From positions 186,001-250,000 of the forward strand of contig JAEUIH010000002.1 of NCBI GenBank assembly GCA_016795105.1: 64,000 nucleotides of DNA. The letters run 5' to 3'. Source of the DNA: Planctomyces sp. GTDB taxonomy: Bacteria; Planctomycetota; Planctomycetia; Planctomycetales; Planctomycetaceae. Positions 54,398 through 64,000 of this stretch are shown here, in pieces. Made by a program: the position numbers and the translations under genes. Under the pieces are notes generated by a model. The model searched no databases. It saw nothing but the letters and a program-made list of their open reading frames with translations, and was not told the origin of the DNA. Within the stretch, counting starts at the first letter, position 1; every line of letters starts with the position of its first letter.

Positions 54398-57300
54398 ATG
54401 AGCAATTCAGCCGACACCGAAAGTCCGTTGCCGGGAAGCATTCTTGACGAATTCGAAATGGCGTGGCAAGAGTGCCCAGGTCCCGACGTCAGGTCGTTTC
54501 TTTCAAACCGTGGACACTCCGTCGAATTGGCGACAAAATCAGTCGATCCGGCTGCTGCGGCGCAGACCAGTATGCTGGTGGAAATCCTCCTGATTGATGT
54601 CGAACGCCGACTTCGATCCGGGATATTCTTCGATGAAACACCGCTCACAAACTCCTACCAGCGTCTGTTTCCCAGTCTGACACCTTACGAATTGCTCACA
54701 ATTGCAGTTGATGAATATACCCTTGGAAGCCGTCTGCGTTCTCAACGTTACGAACCGACTGTGTTTCTGTCAGCACTGGTTTGCATTCATCAGCCGGAGC
54801 GTCAATCCCTTGAACAGCAAATTCAAAATCTATCTCCTGGTGCGAACGCGTCCCGCGGTAGTATCAACGCGACTCCCGAATGGGGTTCACTTGTTGGTCG
54901 ATACCGCATCGTAAGGCGCATCGGCGCGGGCGGAATGGGGATCGTTTATGAAGCAGAGCAGGAATCAGATGTTCGGCGAAAGGTCGCGTTGAAAATCATA
55001 CAGATGGAGTTACTTTCAACCGAAGGACTCCGCCGATTTCACGCAGAACGTCAAGCGCTGGCAATGATGAACCATGAACATATTGCCAGGGTGCTTGATG
55101 CAGGGATCTCAAACAATGGGCACCCTTATTTTGCCATGGAACTCGTTGAAGGCTGGTCTTTGACGGAGTTCTGTGACCACCACAGATCATCAGTCAACGA
55201 ACGTCTCGCTCTGTTCATTCAAACTTGTGACGCGATTCACCATGCCCACCAAAAGGGAATCGTGCATCGCGACATCAAGCCGAGCAACATCCTCGCTGCA
55301 GTCCGTGAAAACGAACCTTCTGTCAAGGTGATTGACTTCGGGGTTGCCAAACTGCTCCAGACTGACGCTCAACAGGCAGCGGAGACAAATCCAACCAGAT
55401 CCGGGGATGTCGTTGGAACTCTGTTGTATATGAGCCCAGAGCAGGCAGCTTCAAGTTCTGACATCGATGTTCGCAGCGACGTGTATTCCCTCGGAGTTCT
55501 ACTCTACGAACTACTGACAGGCACTACCCCTGTCTCACGGGAAGAATTTGGCCGAATGGCAGTGTTGGAAGTTCATGCAGCCATTCAGAATCGGGAACCA
55601 CCTCGCCCCAGCACTCGACTTGAGAGTCTGACTGGAAACAATTCGTTGATTTCTTCGTTGCGAAAAGCCGACGCTCGTCGACTCAGACTCGAACTTCAGG
55701 GCGACCTTGACTGGATCGTGATGAAGGCTCTGGAAAAGGATCCAAATCGTCGCTACGACGGGGCATCCCAGTTTGCAGAAGACATCAAACGTTACCTTGA
55801 CGGACATCCCGTTATCGCAAGGCCACCTTCAACAACGTATCGGGTTCGTAAGTTTGTTCAGAGAAACAAAGGACTGGTCACAGCCCTTTCCGGAGTTTTT
55901 GGGATTCTGCTTGTATCAAGTGTGATATCAACAAAGCTCATGCTGTTGGCGAGGACGGCGACACAGAGTGCCGAAGGTGAACTCATACTCAGGAAGCAGG
56001 CTGAGCAGGCGATTTTGAAGGAGAAACAGGTTGCAGTCGATGAGCGAAAGTCTGCTGAAAATTACGCACGGATGACTCTCAACACTTTAATCAATGTGAT
56101 CCGCGAACAGCAGTCAGTGTTACGAAATGTCGAGGGCGCTGGTGAGATTCGAAGGCGGCTCTTATTGACCGCACTTTCTGATATCCAGCAAATCTCCCGA
56201 AATCACCTCGATGCTCAAGCCGCGGACCATACGACAATGCAGGGATTTCTCGAACTCGGTGATGTTGTCATGGAGGTGGGGTTGGAGAATCGTGAGTTGC
56301 CAACGGAATCCTTAAACGGGTCTGTGCTGCATACGAACGGCTCTGCTCTACCGACGAGCGACTCTGCTCTGCAAACTGCGGAACACCTCTTTCGTCGAGC
56401 TCAAACGATTGCCAGGGAACTTGATTCAACAAATTCGACCCCAGTTTCAAAGAGAGACCTGGCTGTTTCGATCTTCAAAACGGCACGCGTCTGTCGCATG
56501 CAGGGTCAGGCGCAGGAATCAGAAGTGCTCTATCGCAATGCACTCGAGATCGCCAATAACCTGAGGAGCTCTCGAATCTCTGCGGCAAGTTTGAGAAGTC
56601 TCTTCTTCAATTGCCATCAGACACTTGGGGACCTGGCCATGGAACGCGGCGATCTGTCATTAGCGATGGCTGAGTATGACCAAATGACGAGTGCCACTAC
56701 GGGTAGTGAAAAAGATGACAAGGTGTCTGACCTCCGATCGTACTCCATTGGTCTGGAAAGAATCGGCACTCTGGCACTGGAACGACGGGAATTCGAAGTC
56801 GCCAGGCACTCCTTTGAGTCCTGCGTGCAGGTCCGGCGTGAACTTCTGATGCGACAGGAGAATGGTGTTCAGGAGCAGCGAGATCTGGCAATCGTTCTTG
56901 CAAAATTGTCAGAAGTGCTGACTCTGCTCGACCTCCCGAATGACTCGATCCAGCCTGTCGTAGAAAGCCTGAGGATTCGACAAGAACTCAGGCAGGACAA
57001 CCCGGGAATGGAAGCCATTTCAGATTTGGCGAACGCCTATATTTTTCATGCCAACAGTCTGCGCACATGCGGACTCTTCAGAGAGTCGCTTGAATCTGCA
57101 GCTGAAGCGGAATCCCATTACAAGGTACTCCTTGAAACAGAGCGAACGAATCTCAAGTATGCCATTGCCCTTGGAGTTTCAATTCGCCTTCAGAGTCTCG
57201 CCGAACAATTCTCCGGTGACATCACTGCGGCGATTGCCACAATCAAACGATGTCAGAACTGGCGGAAAGAATGTCTAAACCGATTTCCCGATGACGAGAG

Positions 57301-57970
57301 TGCCCTCGCATGCTTCGCAAAAGGACAGGAAGAACTCGGTAAACTGCTGCTCGTTGCTGGACAAGCCCAACAAGCAGAACACGAATTTGACGCCGCATTA
57401 GAATCGGTGCAGCATTTCTTAAGCGACCATCCGTCCCACCGGCGTTTAAACAGTTTCCTGGAACCCCTGACCTGGAATCGAAATAGCTGCCGACTGGCAG
57501 ATGTTGCGACTGGCGATTGGGATTCGGTATTGAATTCACCGAAAGAGAGTCTTGCACAAACTCTCTCAGTTCGCTGTCAGCTGCTGATCCCGCAGAGACG
57601 AACGGAAGAAATTGCCCAGACTGCACGAAACCTGCTGCAACAACCCGGGATTGACGCCTACATGATTGACGATGCGGCTCGTGCAATCGCAGCTTGTTCA
57701 TTGCTGGAGCTCGGATGGGATGGCATCAGCGGACTTCCAGTCAACTCGGACAGATTTCGTTTCGATTCACTTGAATTGACCTCGGAGCAGAGTAGCCGCA
57801 GCCACGGTTTTCGTGACGAGGCACTACAAATTCTGCATCAGGCAAAGGCCGCCGGACTGAACGACTTTTCAGGGCATTGGTGGAGCATTGAGTTTAGTTG
57901 TCTGCGAGAACTTCCGGAGTTTAAACAGCTTTGTGGCCGCCCCACACCAAGCCACCCCACACAAAAATAG
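54398..57970 (+). CDS. Ser/Thr protein kinase with TPR tail
   Basis: Transmembrane kinase of 1190 residues. A helical N-terminal region (about 1-165) precedes the kinase domain (about 169-465): IGAGGMGIVYEAEQ, Lys in VALKIIQ, HRDIKPSN, VIDFGVAKL, GTLLYMSPEQAA. All the catalytic residues are present, so it is predicted active. A membrane segment lies at about 493-517, followed by a short coiled coil and TPR repeats (about 600-1180). A tandem of three 21-bp units (56315-56377) encodes a 7-residue repeat (NGSALPT-like) between membrane and TPR. Many planctomycete kinases of this form stand beside an ECF sigma gene; none is seen here. The next two genes are a GYF/TPR protein and a propeller protein. 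Confidence 0.92.
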   Translation: MSNSADTESPLPGSILDEFEMAWQECPGPDVRSFLSNRGHSVELATKSVDPAAAAQTSMLVEILLIDVERRLRSGIFFDETPLTNSYQRLFPSLTPYELLTIAVDEYTLGSRLRSQRYEPTVFLSALVCIHQPERQSLEQQIQNLSPGANASRGSINATPEWGSLVGRYRIVRRIGAGGMGIVYEAEQESDVRRKVALKIIQMELLSTEGLRRFHAERQALAMMNHEHIARVLDAGISNNGHPYFAMELVEGWSLTEFCDHHRSSVNERLALFIQTCDAIHHAHQKGIVHRDIKPSNILAAVRENEPSVKVIDFGVAKLLQTDAQQAAETNPTRSGDVVGTLLYMSPEQAASSSDIDVRSDVYSLGVLLYELLTGTTPVSREEFGRMAVLEVHAAIQNREPPRPSTRLESLTGNNSLISSLRKADARRLRLELQGDLDWIVMKALEKDPNRRYDGASQFAEDIKRYLDGHPVIARPPSTTYRVRKFVQRNKGLVTALSGVFGILLVSSVISTKLMLLARTATQSAEGELILRKQAEQAILKEKQVAVDERKSAENYARMTLNTLINVIREQQSVLRNVEGAGEIRRRLLLTALSDIQQISRNHLDAQAADHTTMQGFLELGDVVMEVGLENRELPTESLNGSVLHTNGSALPTSDSALQTAEHLFRRAQTIARELDSTNSTPVSKRDLAVSIFKTARVCRMQGQAQESEVLYRNALEIANNLRSSRISAASLRSLFFNCHQTLGDLAMERGDLSLAMAEYDQMTSATTGSEKDDKVSDLRSYSIGLERIGTLALERREFEVARHSFESCVQVRRELLMRQENGVQEQRDLAIVLAKLSEVLTLLDLPNDSIQPVVESLRIRQELRQDNPGMEAISDLANAYIFHANSLRTCGLFRESLESAAEAESHYKVLLETERTNLKYAIALGVSIRLQSLAEQFSGDITAAIATIKRCQNWRKECLNRFPDDESALACFAKGQEELGKLLLVAGQAQQAEHEFDAALESVQHFLSDHPSHRRLNSFLEPLTWNRNSCRLADVATGDWDSVLNSPKESLAQTLSVRCQLLIPQRRTEEIAQTARNLLQQPGIDAYMIDDAARAIAACSLLELGWDGISGLPVNSDRFRFDSLELTSEQSSRSHGFRDEALQILHQAKAAGLNDFSGHWWSIEFSCLRELPEFKQLCGRPTPSHPTQK

Positions 57971-58088
57971 TTACCGATTCGGACATTCTCCCGGAATTGT
58001 TTGTCCGAATCCATCATCAATGTTGACCTGTCTTCTGTACGCCCTTCCGAAAGCATCGCTGCGTTCAGGTCAGAAAGGTCTTTACAAA

Positions 58089-59921
58089 ATGAAGTCCACG
58101 GTCTCAATAACTCAATCCGCAGGTACAAATACCTTGATTCGCTTCTGTTTTTCCCGAAACAATGTCGAATTTGGGCCGTGCTCCGCCGAAGACCTCAGGG
58201 AACTCGTTAAAAAGGGACAGCTGAGCTCAAACGACCTGGTCTGGAAGGTTGGTTCTCGTCGGAAGCTGAGAGTCGCTGAAGTTTCGTGGCTCTCTCGCCT
58301 GGAACAACCAGGACTGGAAGCAAGCTCTGTTAAACCGATTCCCGTCTCAGAGTCGCAACCTTCGAATCGAACTGCCAATCACGCTCACCCAACTCATTGG
58401 CTCCTGGCAGCGTTTGTCACAACGATCACCTTCGTCGGCCTGCTGATCACTCATCTTCTAAAGACCGTTCAGGGGAAAGACTCACTCGACACACTTCGTC
58501 ACTTGTGGCCGAAGGAACCACGTGAACGCGGCCAATTGATTCAGAGCATGATCATTAGTTCGATGTTTCTGGCAGTTGGTGGATCTGTCTTGTCATGGTC
58601 TCATCGAGTTACCTCTCAGTCCTTTTCTTCGCCAAGTGGGTTTCAATTCGCGCGTTTCTCTCCAACGCAGTTCGGAACCTCTGATCTGCAGCGAATTCAG
58701 CAGGATGCTGAACAACGAAGTCTGACGTGGAAAGAGGAGCGAGAAGAAAAAGCCAGACAGGCGGAAATCGCCTGCAGGGAACTCGTTGATAAGGGACGTT
58801 CTCTGCTTAGTTCAGACAAGATTCACGCAGCAAAGACGACGATGGAACAGGCCGTCCAACAGTTCCCATCAACGGCAGAAGCTTATGTTGGGCTTGCGGA
58901 CGTGTATTTCCGAAGAGACGAGCCGGCAGAGGGGATTTCGACACTATGGAGGGCCGTCGGACATGCAGCCAATCGGCCAGAACTCAGAATCGAACTGCTC
59001 GTTCAAATCTCATCCCACTGCCTCGAGCACGAAGATTACAGCGGAGCCATCAAAGCGATGGAAAACGCCATTCAGCTAAAACCAGAAGAAGGTGCTTATC
59101 GATTCGCGGCGGGTGTTGCGAGCCTGAAAGGAAAAAAGTATCAGCAGGCCATTAGTTACTTCGAAGCAGCTCTCGAGTACTTCGAACTGGCTGGGTTGAC
59201 AGGAACCTGGGAGTATAAAGCGCGTAACCACATGGCAACAGCGTATCAGAGCCTGGGGAAGACGGATGCTGCGGTCAGCCTCTGTGACAGAGTCCTGGCT
59301 GACGATCCAGGGAATCTCGATGCTCTTTGTGTCCGAGGACTGATTTATGCACAATCCAACGATCCTCAGGCTGCACTCGAACACCTTCGAATTGTAGCCG
59401 CAATGCCGGAATGCGAACTCGCAGTCCTGACCAGTTACGCACAGGCGTTCCAGGACACGCAACAGTGGTCAGCAGCTGTTGAGGCCGGAACTCTGGTGAT
59501 GCAGAAAGAGCCCGCGGATGGCCGCTGGGTGTTTCGTCGGGCGTTTTCAGAAATGAGAGCAGGTCGGTTCGATCTCGCACAGTCTGATTGTGACACTGCA
59601 ATGAGAATGGCGGGCGAAGACCAGGCTCTTAGAAACTCGGTGAGCAGTCTCCGGGAAACTTTGGCCACATTGTTGGACCGCAGAATGACCTACGACGACT
59701 TAATCAAGGAACAGGAGATGGCCGAGATGGAACGAGCCGCTGCCGGTGACGCTGCAATCTTCGGCATTGGTAATTCCGGATGGTCATCAGGTGCTCCTGC
59801 TCATTCCGGCTCTGGCTCTACTGGTTCAGGCTCAACGTATGACTACCTGACACCACATCAGGCCGGCAAACTCGGTGCCATGGGAATTCGAATCGTCCCC
59901 GGTCACTACTTTCAGCGATAA
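58089..59921 (+). CDS. GYF_2-domain membrane protein with TPR repeats
   Basis: Protein of 610 residues. A GYF_2 domain (about 17-70, 'FCFSRNNVEFGPCSAEDL ... LSSNDLVWKVGS') lies at the N-terminus. Two membrane segments (about 103-125 and 152-170) form a hairpin, then a charged helical stretch (about 215-250) and about seven TPR units (about 250-530). The tail is rich in Gly, Ser and Thr. GYF domains bind proline-rich peptides in eukaryotes; GYF_2 is its bacterial relative with unknown ligands. With N-terminus and TPR region on the same side of the membrane, both are probably cytoplasmic. The ATG at 58089 is chosen. The kinase gene ends 118 bp upstream, so shared transcription is possible. Confidence 0.8.
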   Translation: MKSTVSITQSAGTNTLIRFCFSRNNVEFGPCSAEDLRELVKKGQLSSNDLVWKVGSRRKLRVAEVSWLSRLEQPGLEASSVKPIPVSESQPSNRTANHAHPTHWLLAAFVTTITFVGLLITHLLKTVQGKDSLDTLRHLWPKEPRERGQLIQSMIISSMFLAVGGSVLSWSHRVTSQSFSSPSGFQFARFSPTQFGTSDLQRIQQDAEQRSLTWKEEREEKARQAEIACRELVDKGRSLLSSDKIHAAKTTMEQAVQQFPSTAEAYVGLADVYFRRDEPAEGISTLWRAVGHAANRPELRIELLVQISSHCLEHEDYSGAIKAMENAIQLKPEEGAYRFAAGVASLKGKKYQQAISYFEAALEYFELAGLTGTWEYKARNHMATAYQSLGKTDAAVSLCDRVLADDPGNLDALCVRGLIYAQSNDPQAALEHLRIVAAMPECELAVLTSYAQAFQDTQQWSAAVEAGTLVMQKEPADGRWVFRRAFSEMRAGRFDLAQSDCDTAMRMAGEDQALRNSVSSLRETLATLLDRRMTYDDLIKEQEMAEMERAAAGDAAIFGIGNSGWSSGAPAHSGSGSTGSGSTYDYLTPHQAGKLGAMGIRIVPGHYFQR

Positions 59922-59968
59922 GCGGTCTCCAGCAATCAACCGCATTGATTTGTTCCGAGAGTTTAGTG

Positions 59969-60004
59969 CGGAGCGGCTGAATGACTGAGCGTTTCTCCGC
60001 TCCG
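59969..60004 (+). other. Hairpin between the GYF/TPR and propeller genes
   Basis: CGGAGCGG (59969-59976) pairs with CCGCTCCG (59997-60004) across a 20-nt loop. No T-run follows, so terminator function is doubtful. Confidence 0.35.
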
Positions 60005-60142
60005 GATCCTCTTGAAAACACCGCACCGCAGGCGACAGCACTGGCAACAACAGTGCGGTAAAAGTTTCCGAAAGGTGTGTCCGGATTTCTGCACACTGTT
60101 GATCTTCCTATTGAAGCGTCTCAATTTCTTTCAGGACAGGGT

Positions 60143-63100
60143 ATGGATATGCAGAGCACACTGAGCAATCTCTGGGCAGAACTTCGACTTCTTATTCGGC
60201 CTCAAGACTCTCGCCGGAGAAACAGCAGAGCTCAAAGGCATCTGAAGAGCAGCGCAGAGCAAATCGAAGCTCGAATTATGCCCGCCGTTGTTATGGCGCC
60301 CGTCACGGATATCAACACAACGACGACGGCCTACGTAAACCCTGAGAGCTTTCTGAAGATCGGGGACATTACGTACTTCGTTGCGACCAGCAATGGCGCA
60401 GGACGAGAACTCTGGCGAACGGATGGCACACCAGAGGGCACGAAAATCGTGCGAGATATCGCCCGAGGAGAAGCTTCGTCGTCTCCAGGCTGGCTTACAA
60501 GTTTCAATGGCTCCCTCTACTTCTCGGCAACATCGACCGAATATGGCAATGAACTTTGGAAATCTGATGGTACGGAAGCCGGAACGACTCTGGTTGTTGA
60601 TCTCAGTCCGGGAACAAGGTCTTCGAACCCTGGGAGTCTGACCAGCTTCAATGGGCAACTGATCTTTTCAGCAGACGATGGCAACTGGGGTAGAGAACTC
60701 TGGACCACAAACGGAACTCCGCAGGGTACATCGCTGCTTGCCAACATCAATTCGTCCGGAAGCTCCGGACCGGCATTGCTCACCCCCGTTGGCGATACGC
60801 TGTACTTTACCGCGAATGACGGGATCAATGGAGTCGAACTCTTTCGAACCAATGGAATAGAAAACGACGCACGGCGAGTCGTTGATATTCGTCCGGGTAG
60901 TGCGTCGTCCAGTCCTAAAGAGCTGGTCGCCTTCGGAGATCGGCTGTATTTTGTCGCCACAACTACGTCAGGGAATATGCTCTTTCGGACAGATGCGAAT
61001 GGAAACTCCGCTTCCTCAGTTGCCTTCCAAACCTCCGGTAAGCTTTACAGCAGTCCAAGCCAGCTAACGGTCGCAGGGAATCAACTCTACCTCTCGGCAA
61101 CAAGTACCGGTGCAGGGACGGAGCTTCATGTTGTGCGGACGCACACGTCGGGAGTTGAGATTGTCAAAGATATCCGAACTGGAACCAGTTCGTCGTCTCC
61201 CCTGAATCTCGTCTCAATGGGAGACATGCTCTACTTCACTTCGATCGACAGCAGCCTGAAATCTTCACTGTGGACGTCAGATGGCACACCGAATGGAACG
61301 CATTTCGTCGTCTCTGGCGACGTTGCTGCCAGCCCTGGCAACCTTACGACAATGAGCTCAACACTGTTTTTTACAGCCAGCGATTCTATCAACGGTCGCG
61401 AATTGTGGAAGTACTCGCCCCAACTCAATACATCCACTGTGGTGAGGCCCGTTTTTCAGGCAGCAAATGCAGCATTCAGCAAACTGACGAATGTCGCCGG
61501 AACACTCTACTTTGCCGCCGGGAATTCGATCAGCGAATCCACACTCTGGCGAAGTGATGGAACGGAGTCGGGAACCACCGAAGTCTTCCGAGTTACCGTC
61601 GATGCAAACCCGGGCTTCATAGTCAATGGTGGAATAAATGTTTCGTATCACCCCGAAAACGCCTATGCGGAAATGAATGGGATTCTCTATTTCGCAGCTG
61701 GAGAACGTGACAGCGGGATTGAGTTATGGAGATCTGACGGCACAGAGTCCGGAACGTGGATGGTTAAAGACCTGCGAACCGGAACACAGAACTCAAGCCC
61801 GAAGAACCTGACGAACGTGAATGGAACTCTGTTTTTCACAGCGTTCAGTGAATCCGGTAATTCAATCCTCTGGAAAAGTGATGGCACGTCGAATGGGACA
61901 GTCCCGGTTGCGCCGCCACTCGGTCAGGTCATGTCCTCTCCACAAAACCTGACAAACTTCAATGGTAAATTGTTCTTCATGGCGGACGCGGGAAACCTCA
62001 TCGGCCGAGAGCTCTGGGAGAGCGATGGAACCACCAATGGCACACGAGTGTTTAAAGACCTTGCAGCAGGAAGCGACTCATCTGCCCCATCTCAACTTAC
62101 GGTTGCAGGCGACAGGATGTACTTTGCCGCAGATGACCGAATGAACGGTGTAGTTCTCTGGCAAACTGACGGCACCGTGAACGGCACCTCTGTCGTTCCT
62201 GGGAATTTTGGTTCATTGACGTCACTCACTGTCATGGGGAACCGACTCTTCTTTATCAGTCAAACGGCTCTCTACACGACCCAGGGAAATGGAACCGTAA
62301 CCACGAAGCTCCATGCTGAAGTTACGAAGCAGCCAATGGCGGCCACGGAAAATGCCATCTACTTTGCCGGATTCAGTGGTTCAGGTGTCGAACTCTGGAA
62401 GACCGACGGAACATTAGGTGGTACGCGCCAAGTGGCCGACATCAACGACGGCCCTCCTCACTCAAATCTCTCTGAGTTGACGGCAGCTGGAAACCGCGTC
62501 TTCTTCAAGGCGACAGATACTCCCGGCCACGGTGAAGAACTGTGGGTATCGAACGGAACGTCTGACGGGACACACGAGGTTAAGGAGATCGCCCCTGGAG
62601 TCGCAACCTCTCACATTCAGAATCTCGTCGCAGACGGTGATGACATCTACTTTGTGGCGACGAACGGATCTCACGGACTGGAAGTCTGGCACAGCGACGG
62701 CACTGAAACTGGAACAGCAATGGTTCAGGATACACTCATTGGAAATGGCCCTGAACTGATGCGAAGTGCTGAATGGCTGATGCCTCGCCTGATGACCACA
62801 GCCGGCGGCAAGCTGTTTCTGAGTGCAACAAACGGAGTCTCGGGCCATGAACTCTATACCATCGGCGACGAGACAGGCCCCTCCGGACCACCGACGATCC
62901 TCTCTCCACTGGCAGATACAATCAGTCAAACTCCCGTCTTCTCGTGGAGTTCCGTACCCGGAGCCAGCACTTACGATCTCTGGATTTACAACGTTGCAAC
63001 TCGCGAAGAGATCTCGCTGTCAGGCCTGAATCAGACATCGTGGCAGCCAAATCGATCACTGGGGATCGCCGTCTTTCAGTTTCGCGTTCGGGCGGCTGGT

Positions 63101-63964
63101 GCAGGAGCTGTCGTCAGTGACTGGTCACCAATGATCGAATTCAACATTGACACAGCCGTCACGGTTCAGTCCGCGTCTCCCAATCAGAATACGTCTCGGC
63201 CAACGTTTTCATGGCAGAGTCTGCCCGGAGCTGTTCGGTACGATGTCTGGATTGATAATCTGTCGACCGGTGCCTCCCAGTACCTGCGAAACACGAACGT
63301 AACCGGCACTTCATGGATCGCTCCAAACGACTTTCCTGTGGGGCGTTTCCGAGCGTGGGTGAGAGGAGTTGACGCAGATGGCATTCCCGCTCGCTGGTCC
63401 AACCAGATCGACATCAACGCTGTTATGGCTCCTCAGCCAACCGGACCTGAATTTGCAACATTCAGTCGTCAACCGACGTTCTCATGGGGATCTGTACCAG
63501 GGGCGGCATCTTATGATCTCTGGCTTCAGAACCTGAATACTGGTGCCGTCACCATCTATCAAAAGAACATTGCTGCACTTAGCTGGACGACTTCACAACA
63601 ACTAACAGACGGTCACTATCGCTGGTGGGTCCAGGGCCGCAGTCCGCAGAATCAACTCACTCTGTGGTCACGTCCCGTCAATGTCTACGTCGGAGGACAA
63701 CCTGCAGTTCTCTCGCCCGTGGGGTCAACCACCAGCGTGAAACCAGTGTTCTCCTGGACTGCGGTTCAGGGAGCTGTACGTTATGAACTTTGGGTGTCGA
63801 ACAGTTCCAATGTCAGAGTCATTCACTCAGGATCAATCACTTCAGCTTCTTATACGGCTCAAACGACTCTGGCAAAGGGCACCTACCGAGCCTGGGTACG
63901 AGCATACAGCAGCACCGGAGAAGTCTCTGTCTGGAGCAATACCGCGTCGTTTACGATTGTTTAG
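60143..63964 (+). CDS. Giant exported ELWxxDGT-repeat beta-propeller protein
   Basis: Protein of 1273 residues. The basic N-terminus contains SSAEQIEARIMPAVV, a form of the 'LE-R' motif found at the start of many giant planctomycete surface proteins. Residues about 55-910 hold at least 12 recognisable ELWxxDGT-type repeats (ELWRTDGT, ELWKSDGT, SLWTSDGT, ELWESDGT), each about 45-60 residues and with LYFSA/LFFTA strands, as in hyalin-like/TIGR04534 proteins; they should fold as one or more beta-propellers. Residues about 910-1273 are four fibronectin-III-like repeats of about 90 residues, each with a 'P.FSW.SVPGA..YDLW' pattern. The ATG at 60143 has AGGACAGG just upstream. An adhesive or structural surface role is inferred; no sorting signal is seen at the C-terminus. 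Confidence 0.85.
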   Translation: MDMQSTLSNLWAELRLLIRPQDSRRRNSRAQRHLKSSAEQIEARIMPAVVMAPVTDINTTTTAYVNPESFLKIGDITYFVATSNGAGRELWRTDGTPEGTKIVRDIARGEASSSPGWLTSFNGSLYFSATSTEYGNELWKSDGTEAGTTLVVDLSPGTRSSNPGSLTSFNGQLIFSADDGNWGRELWTTNGTPQGTSLLANINSSGSSGPALLTPVGDTLYFTANDGINGVELFRTNGIENDARRVVDIRPGSASSSPKELVAFGDRLYFVATTTSGNMLFRTDANGNSASSVAFQTSGKLYSSPSQLTVAGNQLYLSATSTGAGTELHVVRTHTSGVEIVKDIRTGTSSSSPLNLVSMGDMLYFTSIDSSLKSSLWTSDGTPNGTHFVVSGDVAASPGNLTTMSSTLFFTASDSINGRELWKYSPQLNTSTVVRPVFQAANAAFSKLTNVAGTLYFAAGNSISESTLWRSDGTESGTTEVFRVTVDANPGFIVNGGINVSYHPENAYAEMNGILYFAAGERDSGIELWRSDGTESGTWMVKDLRTGTQNSSPKNLTNVNGTLFFTAFSESGNSILWKSDGTSNGTVPVAPPLGQVMSSPQNLTNFNGKLFFMADAGNLIGRELWESDGTTNGTRVFKDLAAGSDSSAPSQLTVAGDRMYFAADDRMNGVVLWQTDGTVNGTSVVPGNFGSLTSLTVMGNRLFFISQTALYTTQGNGTVTTKLHAEVTKQPMAATENAIYFAGFSGSGVELWKTDGTLGGTRQVADINDGPPHSNLSELTAAGNRVFFKATDTPGHGEELWVSNGTSDGTHEVKEIAPGVATSHIQNLVADGDDIYFVATNGSHGLEVWHSDGTETGTAMVQDTLIGNGPELMRSAEWLMPRLMTTAGGKLFLSATNGVSGHELYTIGDETGPSGPPTILSPLADTISQTPVFSWSSVPGASTYDLWIYNVATREEISLSGLNQTSWQPNRSLGIAVFQFRVRAAGAGAVVSDWSPMIEFNIDTAVTVQSASPNQNTSRPTFSWQSLPGAVRYDVWIDNLSTGASQYLRNTNVTGTSWIAPNDFPVGRFRAWVRGVDADGIPARWSNQIDINAVMAPQPTGPEFATFSRQPTFSWGSVPGAASYDLWLQNLNTGAVTIYQKNIAALSWTTSQQLTDGHYRWWVQGRSPQNQLTLWSRPVNVYVGGQPAVLSPVGSTTSVKPVFSWTAVQGAVRYELWVSNSSNVRVIHSGSITSASYTAQTTLAKGTYRAWVRAYSSTGEVSVWSNTASFTIV

Positions 63965-64000
63965 GAATCCGGACTCAATGTGCCGATCGTTTGTAGGAAG

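Noticed and set aside
1-64000. tRNA, rRNA, prophage, insertion sequence or defence-island genes
   Set aside because: Reading both strands for cloverleaf-like sequences and for transposase, integrase, Cas, restriction or toxin-antitoxin families gave nothing I can support.

Overview
The window reads as chromosomal DNA of a planctomycete (Planctomycetota, probably Planctomycetaceae-like). This rests on gene families typical of that phylum: a PSCyt1/DUF1549/DUF1553 protein next to a Tat-exported DUF1501 protein, a Tat-exported Gfo/Idh/MocA oxidoreductase followed by a HEAT-repeat protein, very large Ser/Thr kinases with WD40 or TPR tails, and giant exported proteins with an N-terminal 'LE-R' type motif. 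LpxA and UppP point to a Gram-negative type envelope. I recognised no rRNA, tRNA, CRISPR array, integrase, transposase or phage gene. No identification here was checked by a database search.

Layout. 1-2034: end of a 2-hydroxyacid dehydrogenase gene and a CbpA-type DnaJ. 2061-7160: glycan cassette (GT-C membrane glycosyltransferase, divergent from methyltransferase, GT2 and UDP-glucose dehydrogenase, the last three linked by ATGA overlaps). 7175-7330: REP-like repeats and a terminator. 7343-15243: exported metallophosphoesterase, then a proline-rich DUF11 envelope protein and a HEAT/TPR lipoprotein-like or exported protein. 15460-24476: FixL-like histidine kinase, PyrD, TrpS, site-2 protease, HMCES/YedK protein, MsrA and a BatA/vWA membrane protein. 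24416-29956: GNAT acetyltransferase, DUF1501 and PSD1 genes, all on the minus strand. 30374-37550: NtrC-type regulator, strong terminator, RfbA, a plant NRS/ER-like rhamnose synthase, Gfo/Idh/MocA and HEAT proteins. 37551-48868: a WD40 kinase translationally coupled to a giant Calx-beta surface protein. 49441-51246: UppP and LpxA. 51247-54102: repeat-rich DNA around a protein resembling the tail of SWIM zinc-finger proteins. 54103-63964: small membrane protein, TPR kinase, GYF/TPR membrane protein and an ELWxxDGT propeller protein.

How it fits together. Much of the window concerns the cell envelope: nucleotide sugars (UDP-glucuronate, dTDP-rhamnose), lipid-linked sugar transfer, undecaprenyl-phosphate recycling, lipid A initiation and several huge exported proteins. 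Two of these giants sit beside transmembrane Ser/Thr kinases, which suggests kinase signalling tied to surface structures. The best candidates for something undescribed are the overlapping Calx-beta protein/WD40-kinase pair, the NRS/ER-like enzyme beside RfbA, the SWIM-less protein and the two 30-bp-period repeat arrays.
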